Part shown: positions 33,976 through 48,000 of the stretch, piece by piece | Numbering within the stretch: the stretch's first letter is position 1 | Layout: each line of letters begins with the position of its first letter | NCBI GenBank assembly: GCA_014529385.2 | Contig: CM043953.1 | Span: 73,187,872-73,251,871 of the forward strand | DNA from: Adiantum capillus-veneris | Taxonomy: Eukaryota > Streptophyta > Polypodiopsida > Polypodiales > Pteridaceae | Direction of reading: 5' to 3' | DNA length: 64,000 nt | The notes under the pieces: generated by a model | The model's input: the letters and a program-made list of their open reading frames with translations, nothing else | Told to the model about the DNA's origin: nothing | Databases searched by the model: none | Made by a program: the position numbers and the translations under genes

Positions 33976-36900
33976 GTGACTGGGGGCTAATAGTAATACA
34001 ACACAATGTGGGTGCGCGTGTGGGAATATAATGGGTGAGAGTTTAGTCGTGGGCGTCTAGATCTCCCTAGCTTGGTCGCTCGATCGATCAACGTGCCTTT
34101 GGTGTGACGAGAATGTGAGCTTTGTTGTGGTAGTTGCACCTCTGGCTGCCCAGTGTCCACTCTAACCAAGTCTGTGATCCATCTTTGAGACTGGCTAGCC
34201 TCTCCTCTCATTAGGCTCTCTCTGTGTCTACGCAGCTCGAGCAAAAACAGACCCAGACATCTCTGGTCCTCATACCCCATGAGTCTAGAAAGTGGTCCAA
34301 AGCCCTCTCTGAACAGGGAGTGTAAGCGGCCTCATATCTCATAGTAAACTGGGCAGTGGCATGTGTAGTGCAACTCTGTCTCAGGCCCCATGTGACATAG
34401 GGGACATGTCTTGGCCTCTGCTGGTACTCCGTTGTCTCTACTAGTCTCAATCCGAAGCTGGTGTGAAAATGTGTGTATCTGGCCAATAGCACATCGTATC
34501 CCATGAGATAAGTGGGTGTCCATGTATTTGGGCCTCCTCATAAAACCATCCTCAATAATAGAAAGCCATTTTCGTGCCCAACTCCGGAGCTGGCTGTATC
34601 CAAGTCCTCCTAGTATCTAGCTGAATCAGGTCTTGGCGGATGAGCCTAGTGATCTCGGACTGTGTAAGAGTCAAAGAGTGTGCATCCAATGAGTACTGGA
34701 AGGGGGGCAATCTGTCCATGCTGAGAGAGAGAGAGAGAGAGAAATGAAATGATATATTAACGTCTTCAAAAGGCCAAAATGACCTATGAGACCATCAGAT
34801 ACAAAGTGGTGAATCTAATACAACGTATGAAGTACAAGTACAAAAAGTACTGAAAGTAAAAATGAAAACTGAAAATGAGTGTGAAATGTGAAATGTGAAA
34901 ATGTAGAATAGGCCCTCAATGACAATCTGGGTGTCGTGCTAGAATGCCTCTGATCCTCTGTTGGAGTCTCCGTCGATGGAGTGTGCTCCTGTGTCTCGGT
35001 CGTGGTCGTCTCGATCTCCCGAGCTCAGTCGCCTTGTCAATGAGGGTGCCTCTCGTATGAATGCGGGTACAACCCTGTGCTGGTGGTTGGTCTCTTGGCT
35101 CCCTCGATCCAAAGAAGTCTGTGATCTGTCTTTGCGACTGTCGTGCTCCATGTCTCCTCAACAGACTATCTCTATGTCGATGTAGCTCAAGTAGATATAA
35201 GCCAAGGCATCTCTGATCCTGATACCTCATGACTCTATCTAGGGGTCCAAAACCCTCCCTGAATAAGCAATGGAAGCGCCCTCGTATCTCATAATACACA
35301 ATGCAGTGGCATATGTAGTGTAGCTCTGTCTCTGGCTCTCCACCGCATAGTTGACATATCCTAGACTCCGGCGGTATCCCTCTGAATCTACCCATCTCAG
35401 TCTCCAGCTGGTGTGAGGATGTGCGAATCTGACCAATAGCACATCGCAGACCATGAGACAAATGAGTGTCCATGTAGCTCGGACGAGTCACAAACCCATC
35501 TCCCGAAAGTTGGAGAAGGTGCTCTTTGTAAAAAGCCATCTTCGTGCCCAACTCCTGCATCAGTTCTACCCATGTCCTCCTGGTGTCCAACTGTATTAGA
35601 TCCTGCCGAATGAGTCTAGTGATCTCCGTCCGTGTGACTGGCAGGGAGGGTGCATCTAGGGAATACTGAAAAGGAGGCAATCTATCCATGCTAAGACCAT
35701 GCCTCTGAAACCATGAGGTCATCTGCGCATACCAACATGATGCATCTCCTTGCATCGCTAACTGTCTAGAAGACTCAAGAGCCAATCTAGTATATCTGCC
35801 TTTGTGTATCCCATAGACTGTGCATAAAGGACACTGATCTAGTAAGAGCCTCAATCTCAATAGGAGGGGCGGCTACCTCCGCTCGAATAATCGCATGTGG
35901 TACGGAGGCCTTGGCTCTAATCATCCGGGATATCATAAATACAAAGGGTCTCTCCATGTTCCTCCAACTGTCATGATTCACAGATGGTCCCCAAACTTGG
36001 ACCCCATAAAGCATAGCTGAAGCAAGCAAAGTATCAAAGAGCCATAGCTTTGTTCGTGGTTCTTGAAACTGAACCTGCGAACACATCCTCTCTAACCCTC
36101 CCAATGCCGCATAGGCTTTGGACAGTCTAGTCTCTGCTGCTCTCCTCAGAGTAAACCTCGGTCCCGTGAATACCACCCCCAGATATGTATATTCATTTGT
36201 GTACTCCACAGTGTCCTGACCATATACGAGTGTAGGTGCCGATCTCTTGATCCACTGTGGTGTGGTGTTAAACACCATAACCTTGGTTTTACCAAGGTTC
36301 ACAGACAGTCCACTATCCTCTGCAAAGTTGTGCAATGCATCTAACTGTCTCTGCATGCCCTCTGGCGACTCTGATATCAACACAATATCAGCAGCATATA
36401 ATAATAAAGGGATCCATGTCCCTGCTAGCTGAGCGCCTCTGTCACCCTCTCTGTCAATGTAGTCAGAGACCTCATCTACATACATACCAAAAAGTGTAGG
36501 GGACAAAGGACACTCTTGCTTCACTCCAATAGTGGAATGAACAATGTTAGAAATCCCCTCAAGAGTGCGTACCTGGCCAGTCACTGAGCCGTATAAAGCC
36601 ATGATCCCCCATATGATCTCTGTGGGTACTCCCAACTTCAGAAGTTGTGCATCAATCTGGCCCTCGGCATTGTGTCAAATGCTTTGCGGAAGTCCACAAA
36701 GCAACAATACATCCGTCTCCCATGTGCCTGACCCTCCTCAATAATGGCTATGAGTGTAAGAATATGGTCCAAAGTGGAGAAACCCCTCCTGAGTCCAGCT
36801 TGTCCTGCTGCTCGTATGCCCTCATTTTCTGCCCATTTACTCGGTTGTTGTTCAAGAATGGATGCATACAACCGTGCCAATGTGTGCCCTATCATAATAG

Positions 36901-39900
36901 TACGGTAGTTCCCTGGCACAGTGGGGTCCCCTGCCTTGAAGAGAGGTACAATAGTAGATAATCTCCAGGACTCGGGTAGTCCCTCACACATGACACGGTT
37001 AAACAACCGCGCAAGAACCTCTGACAATAAATCTCTAGCATGTATCAAGTGCTCTGCCACCAAACCATCATGATCATATGCTCTCCTAGTCCTCATCCTG
37101 TCAATGACATTCTTCACCATCTCAGTGGTAAAGAAGGTACTAGTGGCCGGACATGGTTCTAGAGGGTCTGGTAATGGTGGTTGCCCAGGTACTGTATATA
37201 ATGATGCTGCATACTGACCCCAAATCTCGGGAGAGGTAATCACTGGAGGAGGTGAGTGCTCATGGAAGAGACGCCAGGCCTCACCTGAATCTCGACTCAA
37301 AAAGAGCTGATACAAATCACATTCCATCTGGGCTAAAAAGGCCCGCTTCTTCCGTCGCACTAAGCGCCGAAGGGCAATCCGAGACTGTCTATATGTAATG
37401 ACTCCAAGTATAAGCTCGCTCTGAATCTGAACTCTCATCTCTCTGCATTCCTCATCATACCAACTATTCTGAGGCATGTTCCCAGAATGTCTTCTCTAAT
37501 CTGGTTGAGTGTGTGGGTATGCCTCTGCTGCAGCCCCATGCAAGATCTCCGTCAATAAAGTGGTGATCTCTTCCATTGTATATACAGGCTCGGCTGCCCA
37601 CATCCGTCTGTAAATTTCTTCCACATAAACTGAATCCGTCTCTGGTGTAAAAGTATACCGTGTGTGTGCAATCCTCCGTGGTGTCTGAGAGGCACTATAC
37701 TGGAAAGAGATTGAAAAAGTCAGGAGAGCATGGTCCACTGCTACTCCAACAGGCCTAAGACCCACACTGAGATCCTGAATATTAGAGATGAAGCTCGGTG
37801 AAGTCATGACATAGTCCACCGTACTGGCCCCATGTCTGTGTGGAAAGCATGTGAATCCCCCAGACGAAGGAAAAATCTCTAGACCATTAAGTATGGCCAG
37901 ACCATGCGTAGTCGTCATCTCCATGAGGTATCTCCCATACTCTGTGTGCTCTCTATCCTGTGAGTGTCTATCAAGTCCCATCTCCGATATATCCATGTCT
38001 CTAAGCATCTCCTCCGAGGTATCATAAAATACCGTTTGGGAGTTGGCCGTCCTGCATTAAAGTCTCCCAAGAGAATGATATCTCCATCTCTAGAGAACTC
38101 CCATATGTCATCATCAAGTATAGAGAAAGGGGATTGCCCTCTAGGTGAGGTATAGATTGATGTGCTAGGGGGAAAGTAACATATAGCAATGTATAAGAAT
38201 CTGCCTGTCTCAGCTCTCAGTCTCACCCACATGTATCTCGCCTGGTCATCTCTCCGGACAATCTGTAATAGCGGATGCAACTCCTCCTTGAATAAGACTG
38301 CTACCCCTCCTGAACCTCGACTCCCATGCTGGGATCTAGCGTCTGGCCGACAAGCTGTCTCCCATAAATAACCAGTCACATTTGGCATCGACTGTCCAGA
38401 TTTTTGATGTGTCTCTGAGTAAAAGACAATGTCTCTATCTCTGAAGCCATCTTCAAAGGCACCCACATCCAGCCTATATGATCCATTACAATTCCATACC
38501 GCCGTCCGGAGTGTGGTCCCATATTTCTCGCACCGTCATGCTGTGCGTTTTTCCAAAACCACTACTTTTCCTCCTCTATAAAAGGCAATTTTTCCCTTCT
38601 CCCTTGCTGCCTTGATCTCTGGCATCAACTCTTGCATATGTGCTATTTGTGCTAAAGTAAGGTCATCCCCCATAAATATTCCAGTTTTCTTAAGTGCTGG
38701 TCTCTTCTTCAGGAATTCCTTCCTTGTTTCCAAAGTCGGGAAACGCAAAATAAGTGCTTTCTCTTTGACGTTTCCCTTCTCATCCACTCCCTTCTTTCCT
38801 ACTCTCAAAGCACCTGTGCATAGGTTCCGGGATACCAGTAATACGCACATGGAGGGCTCTAGTCCTCCTCTTCTGTTCCTCCTCAATGGTCATATTGATG
38901 ATGGTAGAAGTCTGTGCGGCTTCTGGCATCCGGGCCTTCCCTTTCTTTGCACCTTCAATCCATTTTTCTGCTTCGTCAACTTTATCCTGTGTTTTAGAAA
39001 GGCGCTCCGCCCATGAGGAAGCCTCTTTCGAGTTTAGTTCTTCCCCTTCGCGCAGAGTTTTCACCTGCTCCTTAATATCTTTGAGCTCCTTTAACATCGA
39101 GGGCTGATTTCCCCCTTCCGTTTTGGGCATAATTTTGCAAGCTGCAAGTTCCCCTTTAAGCTCTTCAATCACTGCATCTTTTTCCTTCATGCACTTTTCC
39201 ACATTGGTTTTCCAAGATTCAAAGCTTGCAATTGCCTCATCCAACTTTTTCTGCATAATACATTCCATTACATTCACTTATGCCCGCATTAGAGCCTGCA
39301 TCTCCCCTTTCACATATAGATACATCTCATCATGCTTACCAAGCATCGCTTTATTGAATTCTTTCCTCATATCTGCATACATAGAATTCTTATAACTCTC
39401 TGCGTTTGCGTACATCTCTTTCCTGATGTCATCTCTCATAAAGCTGAGCTCAGATTTAATCATCACTTGAACCCTCTCCATCATTAAATCATCTTGGATT
39501 CTGACGGTTTTCCCTGCCCGCAATGAGCTTGGCGAGAGTATGCTATCTCTGTTCCTCCGCTTGAATGTCGCTTTCATTTTTTGTGGGGTGGTGAAGCCAT
39601 CACCATCCTCGACTGGTTGGTCCATCCGAGAGAGAGGAACAAAGCGAGCACTGAGTCAAGGCCCTCACCAGCAGAGGTCTGGCCTCCGCCCTGGTTGGCC
39701 TAGCCCTCGTCACCAAGTCCTCGCCCTCGTCCTGGCTGACTTGACTGCTCTTGTCCTCGCCCTGGCAGGCTGGTCTCGTCTCGTCGCCCTTGGCTCTTCT
39801 AGCCCTCGCCCTTGGTAGGCAGCTCGCTCTCGCCCTTGGCAGCAGCTCGCCCTCGTCCTTCAGAGGTTAGGGCCCTCGTCCTCGCCCTTGGCAAGCTGCT

Positions 39901-40418
39901 CGCCCTCTTGACACAGGACCAGCAGCTCGACCAGGTCCAGCTACTCGCCCTCGACCAGGTCCAGCAGCTCGCCCCTCGCCTTCGACCAGCAGCTCGCCCC
40001 TTACCTAGGTCTAGCTCGTCCCTCGTCCAGGATCAGCAGCTCGTCTCTAGTCCAGGATCCGCAGCTCGTCCCTCGTCCCTCGTCCAACAGAGAGAGAGCT
40101 CGTCCCTCGTCCTTCGTCCAGCAAGTTGGCAGCGCGAGAGGTGGCCAGCCGGTTTGACTCAGCCTGCTCGCCTTCGCCTCAGTCTCCTCCCCTCAGCCTT
40201 CTCGCCCTCGTCAGCCTGCTCGCCACAGACTGCTCGCCCTCGTCAGGCTGCTCGCCACAGACTGCTCGCCCTCGTCAGGCTGCTCGCCACAGTCTGCTCG
40301 CCCTCGTCAGCCTGCTCGCCCTCGTCCTCAGTCTGCTCGCCCTCAGGCTGCAGCTCGCCTCAGGCTGCTCGCCCAGGTCCAGCGGCTCGCCTCAGGTCCA
40401 GCAGCTCGCCCAGGTCCA

Positions 40419-40484
<66 letters not shown>

Positions 40485-40687
40485 AATGAAATGTTATATT
40501 AACGTCTTCAAAAGGCCAAAATGACCTATGAGACCAAAAATTTACAATGCAGTGAATCTGATACAGGTCTGAGTACGGAAAATAAAAAGAAAAGAAAAGA
40601 TACTAAAAAGGAAACTGCGTATGATATGAGCAGGGGGTGGGAGTAGTGAATGAGGGCTAATATGACACAATGTGGGTATGTGTGTGG

Positions 40688-40742
<55 letters not shown>

Positions 40743-41861
40743 CTAAAATTTAAAATTTGTCAAAAGTTATTAATAGGCCAAAAACAAACCATACCTCTAG
40801 CTTATCTTCCTTTGCACGATGCTCTTTTGGAAGTAACCGAAACTCCTCAGTTAGCCGGAGACACTCTTGTATATTTTCAGGCGATACAAAGTCCATAGCC
40901 ACTTTAATGCAAGACTGCATTGCAAATCAGATTGTTTAAAGCCTGATCCAAGCAAATGGCACAACAGCTTAGTAGGTGCTAACAATCCTATTGTACCTGC
41001 ATATTCCTAACTTGATGAGGGCAGCCTGCTGGAATAAAAATAGCTTCACCAACACGCTGCTCGAACGTCCAAGCTTCAACCCCTGCACATGCTTATAGTT
41101 CAAGATTATGAATGGGCATCAAAATAGGCATAATCTCGAAAATTTTTACCAAATTCATCTTTTAGCCGTCGCTTATGGTATTCAGTAAGATATATAGTCT
41201 GATCATGGACAGGATGAATGACCTGCAAAAGTGTCAAAAAATCACCTGTCATACATCAAATACCTCTTTGTAGATCAAAGGGATGCTTTTTTTTTGGGGG
41301 GGGAGGGGGGGGGGGGGGGGGGGGGGGAGAAGAAGAAGAAGAAGAGAGTTTTATCGCTGTAGGAAACTATCCCAAGACACCTTAAAGATCTAGCCGATGA
41401 GGAGAGTTGAACTCAAGACCTGTTATGAAAATGAAATGAAATGAAATGAAATGTTATATTAACGTCTTCAAAAGGCCATAGTGACCTATGAGACCAGAAA
41501 GTTACAAGGTGGTGGATCTGATACAAAGTCAGAGAAACAAAATAACCTAATCAACAGTACAAAACAAAGATATATATTATGGGATTCTAGATAGGTCGAT
41601 GTGAGCTAAGCCGAAAAACTGAGCAAGAATGGGCAGCTAGTTGGGATAGCTGAGTCACAAAAGATCTAGCATCGGTCGTTGGCGGATCTCATCAATTTCC
41701 TCCATGGTTAGTAGTCTGACCGGGCGTTGTGCATGCCTGGCCAGCGTGCTCTGAATCTTTTGACGTAGCCTCCATCGATGTTGTGTAGTCCTGCGCAGTC
41801 GTGGGCGCCTAGATTTCCCCAGCTCAATCGCTTGGTCAATCAGTGTGCCTCTGATGTGAGA

Positions 41862-41894
<33 letters not shown>

Positions 41895-42037
41895 GCTCTG
41901 CTGTGGGAGTGGCTCTTGCGGCTGTCCCGTGTCTGCTCTGAAGAAGTCTGTAATCCGTCTTTGAGACTGGTTAGCCTCGCCATTCATCAGGCTCTCTCTG
42001 TGTCTGCGCAGCTCGAGCAAGAACATACCCAGGCATC

Positions 42038-42077
<40 letters not shown>

Positions 42078-45000
42078 AATGATATATTAACGTCTTCAAA
42101 AGGCCAAAATGACCTATGAGACCATCAGATACAAAGTGGTGAATCTAATATAATGCCTGAAGTACAAGTACAAAAAAGTACTGAATGTAAAATGTGAAAA
42201 TGAAAATGAAGTGTGAAATGTGAAATGTGAAATGTAGAATAGGCCCTCAATGACACTCTGGGTGTCGTGCTAGAATGCCTCTGATCCTCTGCTGGAGTCT
42301 CCGTCGATGGAGTGTGCTCCTATGTCTCGGTCGTGGTCGTCTCAATCTACCGAGCTCAGTCGCCCTGTCAATGAGGGTGCCTATCGTATGAATGTGAGTA
42401 TAACTCTGTGCTGGTGGTTGGTCTCCTGACTCCCTCGATCCAAAGAAATTTGTGATCTGTCTCTGTGACTGTCGTACTCCATGTCTCCTCAACAGACTAT
42501 CTCTATGTCGATGTAGCTAAAGTAGATATAAGCCAAGGCATCTCTGATCCTGATACCTCATGACTCTATCTAGGGGTCCAAAACCCTCCCTGAATAAGCA
42601 ATGGAAGCGCCCTTGTATCTCATAATACACAGTGCAGTGGCATATGTAGTGTAGCTCTGTCTCTGGCTCTCTATCGCATAGTTGGCATATCCTATCCTCC
42701 GGTGGTATCCCTCTGAATCTACCCATCTCAATCTCCAGCTGGTGTGAGGATGTGCGAATCTGACCAATAGCACATCGCAAACCATGAGACAAATGAGTGT
42801 CCATGTAGCTCGAATGAATCACAAACCCATCTCCCGAAAGTTGGAGAAGATGCTCTTTGTAGAAAGCCCTCTTCGTGCCCAACTCCTGCATCGGCTCTAC
42901 CCATGTCCTCCTGGTGTCCAACTGTATAAGATCCTGATGAATGAGTCTAGTGATCTCCGTCTGTGTGACTGGCAGGGAGGGTGCATCCAGGGAATACTGA
43001 AAAGGAGGCAGTCTATCCATGCTGAGACCATGCCTCTGAAACCATGAGGTCATCTGCGCATACCAACATGATGCATCTCCTTGCATCGCTAACTGTCTAG
43101 AAGACTCAAGAGCCAATCTAGTATATCTGCCTCTGTGTATCCCATAGACTGTGCATAAAGGACACTGATCTAGTAAGAGCCTCAATCTCAATAGGAGGGG
43201 CGGCTACCTCCGCTCGAATAATCGCATGTGGTACGGAGGCCTTGGCTCTAATCATCCGGGATATCATAAATACAAAGGGTCTCTCCATGTTCCTCCAATT
43301 GTCATGATTCACAGATGGTCCCCAAACTTGGACCCCATAAAGCATAGCTGAAGCAAGCAAAGTATCAAAGAGCCATAGCTTTGTTCGTGGTTCTTGAAAC
43401 TGAACCTGCGAACACATCCTCTCTAACCCTCCCAATGCCGCATAGGCTCTGGACAGTCTAGTCTCTGCTGCTCTCCTCAGAGTAAACCTCGGTCCCGTGA
43501 ATACCACCCCCAGATATGTATATGCATCTGTGTACTCCACAGTGTCCTGACCATATACGAGTGTAGGTGCCGATCTCTTGACCCACTGTGGTGTGGTGTT
43601 AAACACCATAACCTTGGTTTTACCAAGGTTTACAGACATTCCACTATCCTCTGCAAAGTTGTGCAGTGCATCCAACTGTCTCTGCATGCCCTCTGGTGAC
43701 TCTGATATCAACACAATATCATCAGCATATAATAACAAAGGGATCCATGCGCCTCTCTCGCCCTCTCTGTCAATGTAGTCAGAAACCCCATCTACATACA
43801 TCCCAAATAGTGTAGGGGAAAAAGGACACCCCTGTTTCACTCCAACAGTGGAATGAACAATGTCAGAAATACCCTCAAGAGTGCGTACATGGCCAGTCAC
43901 TGAGTCGTATAAAGCCATGATCCCCCATATGATCTCTGTGGGTACTCCCAACATCAGTAGCCTGCACATCAATCGGGCCCTCGGCACTGTGTCAAATGCT
44001 TTGCAGAAGTCCACAAAGCAACAATACATCCGTCTCCCATGTGCTCGACCCTCAATAATGGCTATGAGTGTAAGAATATGGTCCAAAGTGGAAAAACCCC
44101 TCCTGAATCCAACCTGTCCAACCTGTCTTGCTGTTCGTATGCCCTTATTTTCTGCCCATTTACTCAGTTGCTGTTCAAGAATGGATGCATACAACCGTGC
44201 CAATGTGTGCTCTATCATAATAGTACGGTAGTTCCCTAGCACCGTGGGGTCCCCTGCCTTGAAGAGAGGTACAATAGTAGATAATCTCCAAGACTCGGGT
44301 AGTCCCTCACACATGACAAGGTTAAACAACCTCGCAAGAACCTCTGACAGTAAATCTCTAGCATGTATCAAGTGCTCTGCCACCAAACCATTATGATCAT
44401 ATGCTCTCCTAGTCCTCATCCTGTCAATGGTGTTCTTCACCATCTCAGTGGTAAAGAAGGTACTAGTGGCTGGACATGGCTCTAGAGGGTCTGGTAAAGG
44501 TGGTTGCCGAGGTACTGTATATAATGATGCTGCATACTGACCCCAAATCTCCGGAGAAGTAATCACTAGAGGAGGTGAGTGCTCATGAAAGAGACGCCAG
44601 GCCTCACCTGAATCTCGACTCAAAAAGAGCTGATACAAATCACGTTCCATCTGGGCTAAAAAGGCCCGCTTCTTCCGTCGCACTAAACGCCGAAGGGCAA
44701 TCCGAGACTGTCTATATGTAATGACTCCAAGTATAAGCTCGCTCTGAATCTGAACTCTCATCTCTTTGCACTCCTCATCATACCAACTATTCTGAGGCAT
44801 GCTCCCAAAACGTCTTCTCTGATCTGGTTGAGTGTGCGGGTATGCCTCTGCTGCTGCCCCATGCAAGATCTCTGTCAATAGAGTGGTGATCTCCTCCACG
44901 GTATATACAGGCTCGGCTGCCCACATCCGACTGTAAATCTCCTCCACATAAACCGAGTCCGTCTCTGGTGTAAAAGTATACCGTGTGTGTGCAATCCTCC

Positions 45001-48000
45001 GTGGTTTCTGAGAGGCACTGTACTGGAAAGAGACTGAAAAAGTCAAGAGAGCATGGTCCATTGCTACTCCAACAGGTCTAGGTCCCACACTGAGATCCTG
45101 AATACTAGAGATGAAGCTCGGTGAAGTCATGACATAGTCCACTGTACTGGCCCCATGTCTGTGTGGAAAGCATGTGAATCCCCTAGACGAAGAAAAAATC
45201 TCTAAACCATTAAGTATGGCCAAACCATGCGTAGTCGTCATCTCCATGAGATATCTCCCATACTCTGTGTGCTCTCTATCTTGTGAGTGTCTGTCAAGCC
45301 CCATCTCCGATTGTCACGTGACACATCCCAACCCTATGTGTCCGTGGACAAGCTACACCATAACAGGGTTTCCGTCAAGTCCAGTCAAGTTAGATTAGGA
45401 GTGATCTGGCACTTTTGTGAGTCTATTCGTAGACCGTGCATGCCCAGTCACTCAGTGTAGATGCATATCCTCTGGTTGCATAAGCATAAGCATAAGCATT
45501 TCCATCAGATTCCATCGGAGTCAATTTGGGGAATTTTCAGATGACTTTATCCCATTTTTCCCTATTTTTGACATTTTTCACTTATTTATTGAGTGACTTT
45601 TGTTGGGTACTCAGTAGGGCAAATTGGGTAAGTTAATTTATAAGCAAACCGAAGTTAGCACAAATTGGCAGATGAGCAAAGACACACAGCAGGCTTCCCC
45701 AAGCAACAGGTGTCCCACCCTCTCTCAGCAAGAACCCTCTCCATCCCCTTGGCGAGGCCAACCCCTCAAGGCTAGCGTTTTCATCATAGAGCACTTCTCC
45801 ATCTCTGGCATGTCCAAGATCTGCCATCGCCATCCCTCTGGCTGCCCTAGCGTTTCCTCACATGCAAGAGATCGCCAGCAAGTAGAAAAAGGCCAGCGTT
45901 TTCACCTTGGAAGCATCAGCGTTTTTGCCATCCACTAACGCCAGATAAATCCCAGTCAAGGCAGCGATTTCATCAAGCCATTTGCAGCAGGTCATCATAG
46001 CCGGGTAAGGGTTTCTTAAGCACTTGAAAACCTGCAGTTTTCAGCCAGAACCCCTCTGCTGTCCAGCGTTTTTCAGCAAGGAATTTCGCCCCAAAAACGC
46101 AGCCAAAAAGCAGAGGACAGCAGCGTTTTTCATCACCCTTTCGACCCCGACCAAAACAGTCATTTTCAGCCACTAACACAGCGAGAAAACAGCCATCTTC
46201 AGCCACCAAGAAGATCCCAGATTTCAGCCTAAGTCGCCGCCGTCATCGTCGTCGTCGTCGTCGGCATAGTCCCATTGCATCAGTCCATTGCATTTGCATT
46301 GTACGCATTTGTGCAATCAAGTAGACCACTCTCGCCGACGAGAGTGGGGCCTTCGGAGGAGGGTTTTACAACCTCTCGGTGTCGTATCTCTTCTCTCTCC
46401 TTCTCTCAGTCTCATTCACTTGCACGCACAATCCACTCACTTTGTTCGTGACCACAGCACTCTACAGACGGAAAGCTCTCTCTTTCCCTAAGAACTAAAA
46501 GGAACCTTGAGCAGTAAAGATCACTAATCTTGAGAAAATACAACATTTATTCCGCTGCACCTTACATTGGTATCAGAGCTTTGGAAGTGTTCTGCATTAC
46601 TCAAGGAAAGAACCACAAGAACCACAAGAATTTTTTTTGCTTGTTGCGGTCGCACGAACCCAAGTTTACTTGGGCGTGGCGATTCCTAATCGTGTTTTGT
46701 TGAAGAGTGACAGGAATCCCAAGAAAGAAGGGCTTGTCCAGCCTCCCCTTGTGTCTCTTTTCACTCATTGAGAGCGGACCGTGCACTTAGCGGCCGGCCA
46801 ATCGACGTGAGGTGGGAAAAAGCAACCTTGGTGTGAGCGCAAGGCCACCAAGGGGTGCGCCCGCAGAAAAGGGTAGAACTCGGGTGAAGAGAAGATCCTT
46901 CTCCAACGCGATTTGCAAGCGAAAGAAACCCTCAAGAACCTCAAGACCTCAAGACCCAAGTTCCTCGTGAACTTAAGAACCAAAGATCCTAGTGCATGGT
47001 CGTCACCCGAAGCGGCATGGATACTTCGCATTCAGGTGATGAGCATGAGAGAGGCGACGAAGGATTCTCCCCACCAGGAGATTTTTCCAACCCTCGCCCT
47101 TCACCATCTACGCAACGAGTTGTCCTCACTCCTATGGAGATGATGGTCAAATCGATGTTGGACATGATGGCACAACAACAAGAAACGAATCGAGGTACCT
47201 TGGCACAACTCGCAAGCAAAGCAGATGAACAAGCAACAAAGGACCGTGCACAAGAAGCCAAGGACCGCGAGCGCGATGAAAGAAACGACAAACTTGCTGC
47301 ACAAGAAGAAGAGAATCGACTTGCTCAAGAACGTGAGCGCATTGCTCTTGCCGCAAGACAAGAAGAACATCGACTTGCTCTCGAACGCGAGCGCATTGCT
47401 CTTGCCGCAAGACAAGAAGAACAGCGACTTGCTCTCGAACGCGAGTGCGCTAAACGAAAAGAACGCAAAGCAGAAAGGGACGCCGAGCGAGAAGCTCAAA
47501 GGAAGATTCGTCATCAAGAATTTATTTCCCAAGTCCTAGCCTCGAAGACCGAATCACCCAAAGGTCGTGGGAGTTCGTCAAGTGGCGCAAGCCACGAGGC
47601 GGATTCACACAATCCAGTCACAGAGAAGTTGACTTTCAGTAAGTATGACGGTAAGATGGATGCTACTATTATTCATTCTTAGTTGCATCAATTTAATGCT
47701 TATTTTGTGACAACTAAGAAAACAGGCAACAACAAAGTTTTGACGGGAGCTATGTACCTTGCCGGTGATGCCATAAATTGGTATCAGGCTTGGCAAGAGG
47801 CACAGCTAGCCGCGCACCTAGAGGTAGCCGACGATCTCACGTCCCTCTCTTTTAGTTGGGCTGATTTCCAATACAAGCTCAAGACGCGGTTTATGCCACC
47901 TCAGTACCTTGCACGACTAAAGGACGATTGGCGAGCTCTCAAGCAAAACGGTACGTCGGTTATGTCTTTCTCTAATCGGGTTTTGCAGCTCGGCACTCAA

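Larger units (their letters stand above)
34743..40420 (-). mobile_element. LINE copy 7, near full length
   Basis: A 3' UTR with GGTCTCATAGGTCATTTTGG at 34760-34800, ORF2 34916-38535, ORF1 38536-39625 and a GC-rich repetitive 5' region 39626-40420. (GA)n tracts at both ends (34723-34742, 40421-40480). Sense to the JmjC gene, in its last intron. Both ORFs are broken. Confidence 0.9.
22560..40794 (-). other. 18.2-kb retroelement-filled last intron
   Basis: Runs from GTATGG after KEDKLE to CCTTTTCAG before VKKM. Contents from right to left: LINE copies 8, 7, 6 and 5 with a solo LTR, a Ty3 remnant with its 3' LTR holding LINE copy 4, an LTR-like region (24.3-26.2 kb), tandem duplications, and LINE copy 3 right beside the last exon. 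Confidence 0.8.

Noticed and set aside
39812..40524. 225- and 132-codon frames in the GC-rich block
   Set aside because: Simple repeats open in several frames at once; they read opposite to the LINE and have no recognisable domain.
40795..41222. The three JmjC exons as a separate truncated gene or retrocopy
   Set aside because: They have proper introns and phases that continue exactly from the exon at 60457 on the same strand.
47101..47532. Minus-strand 143-codon frame inside gag
   Set aside because: Shadow of the repetitive gag coding strand.
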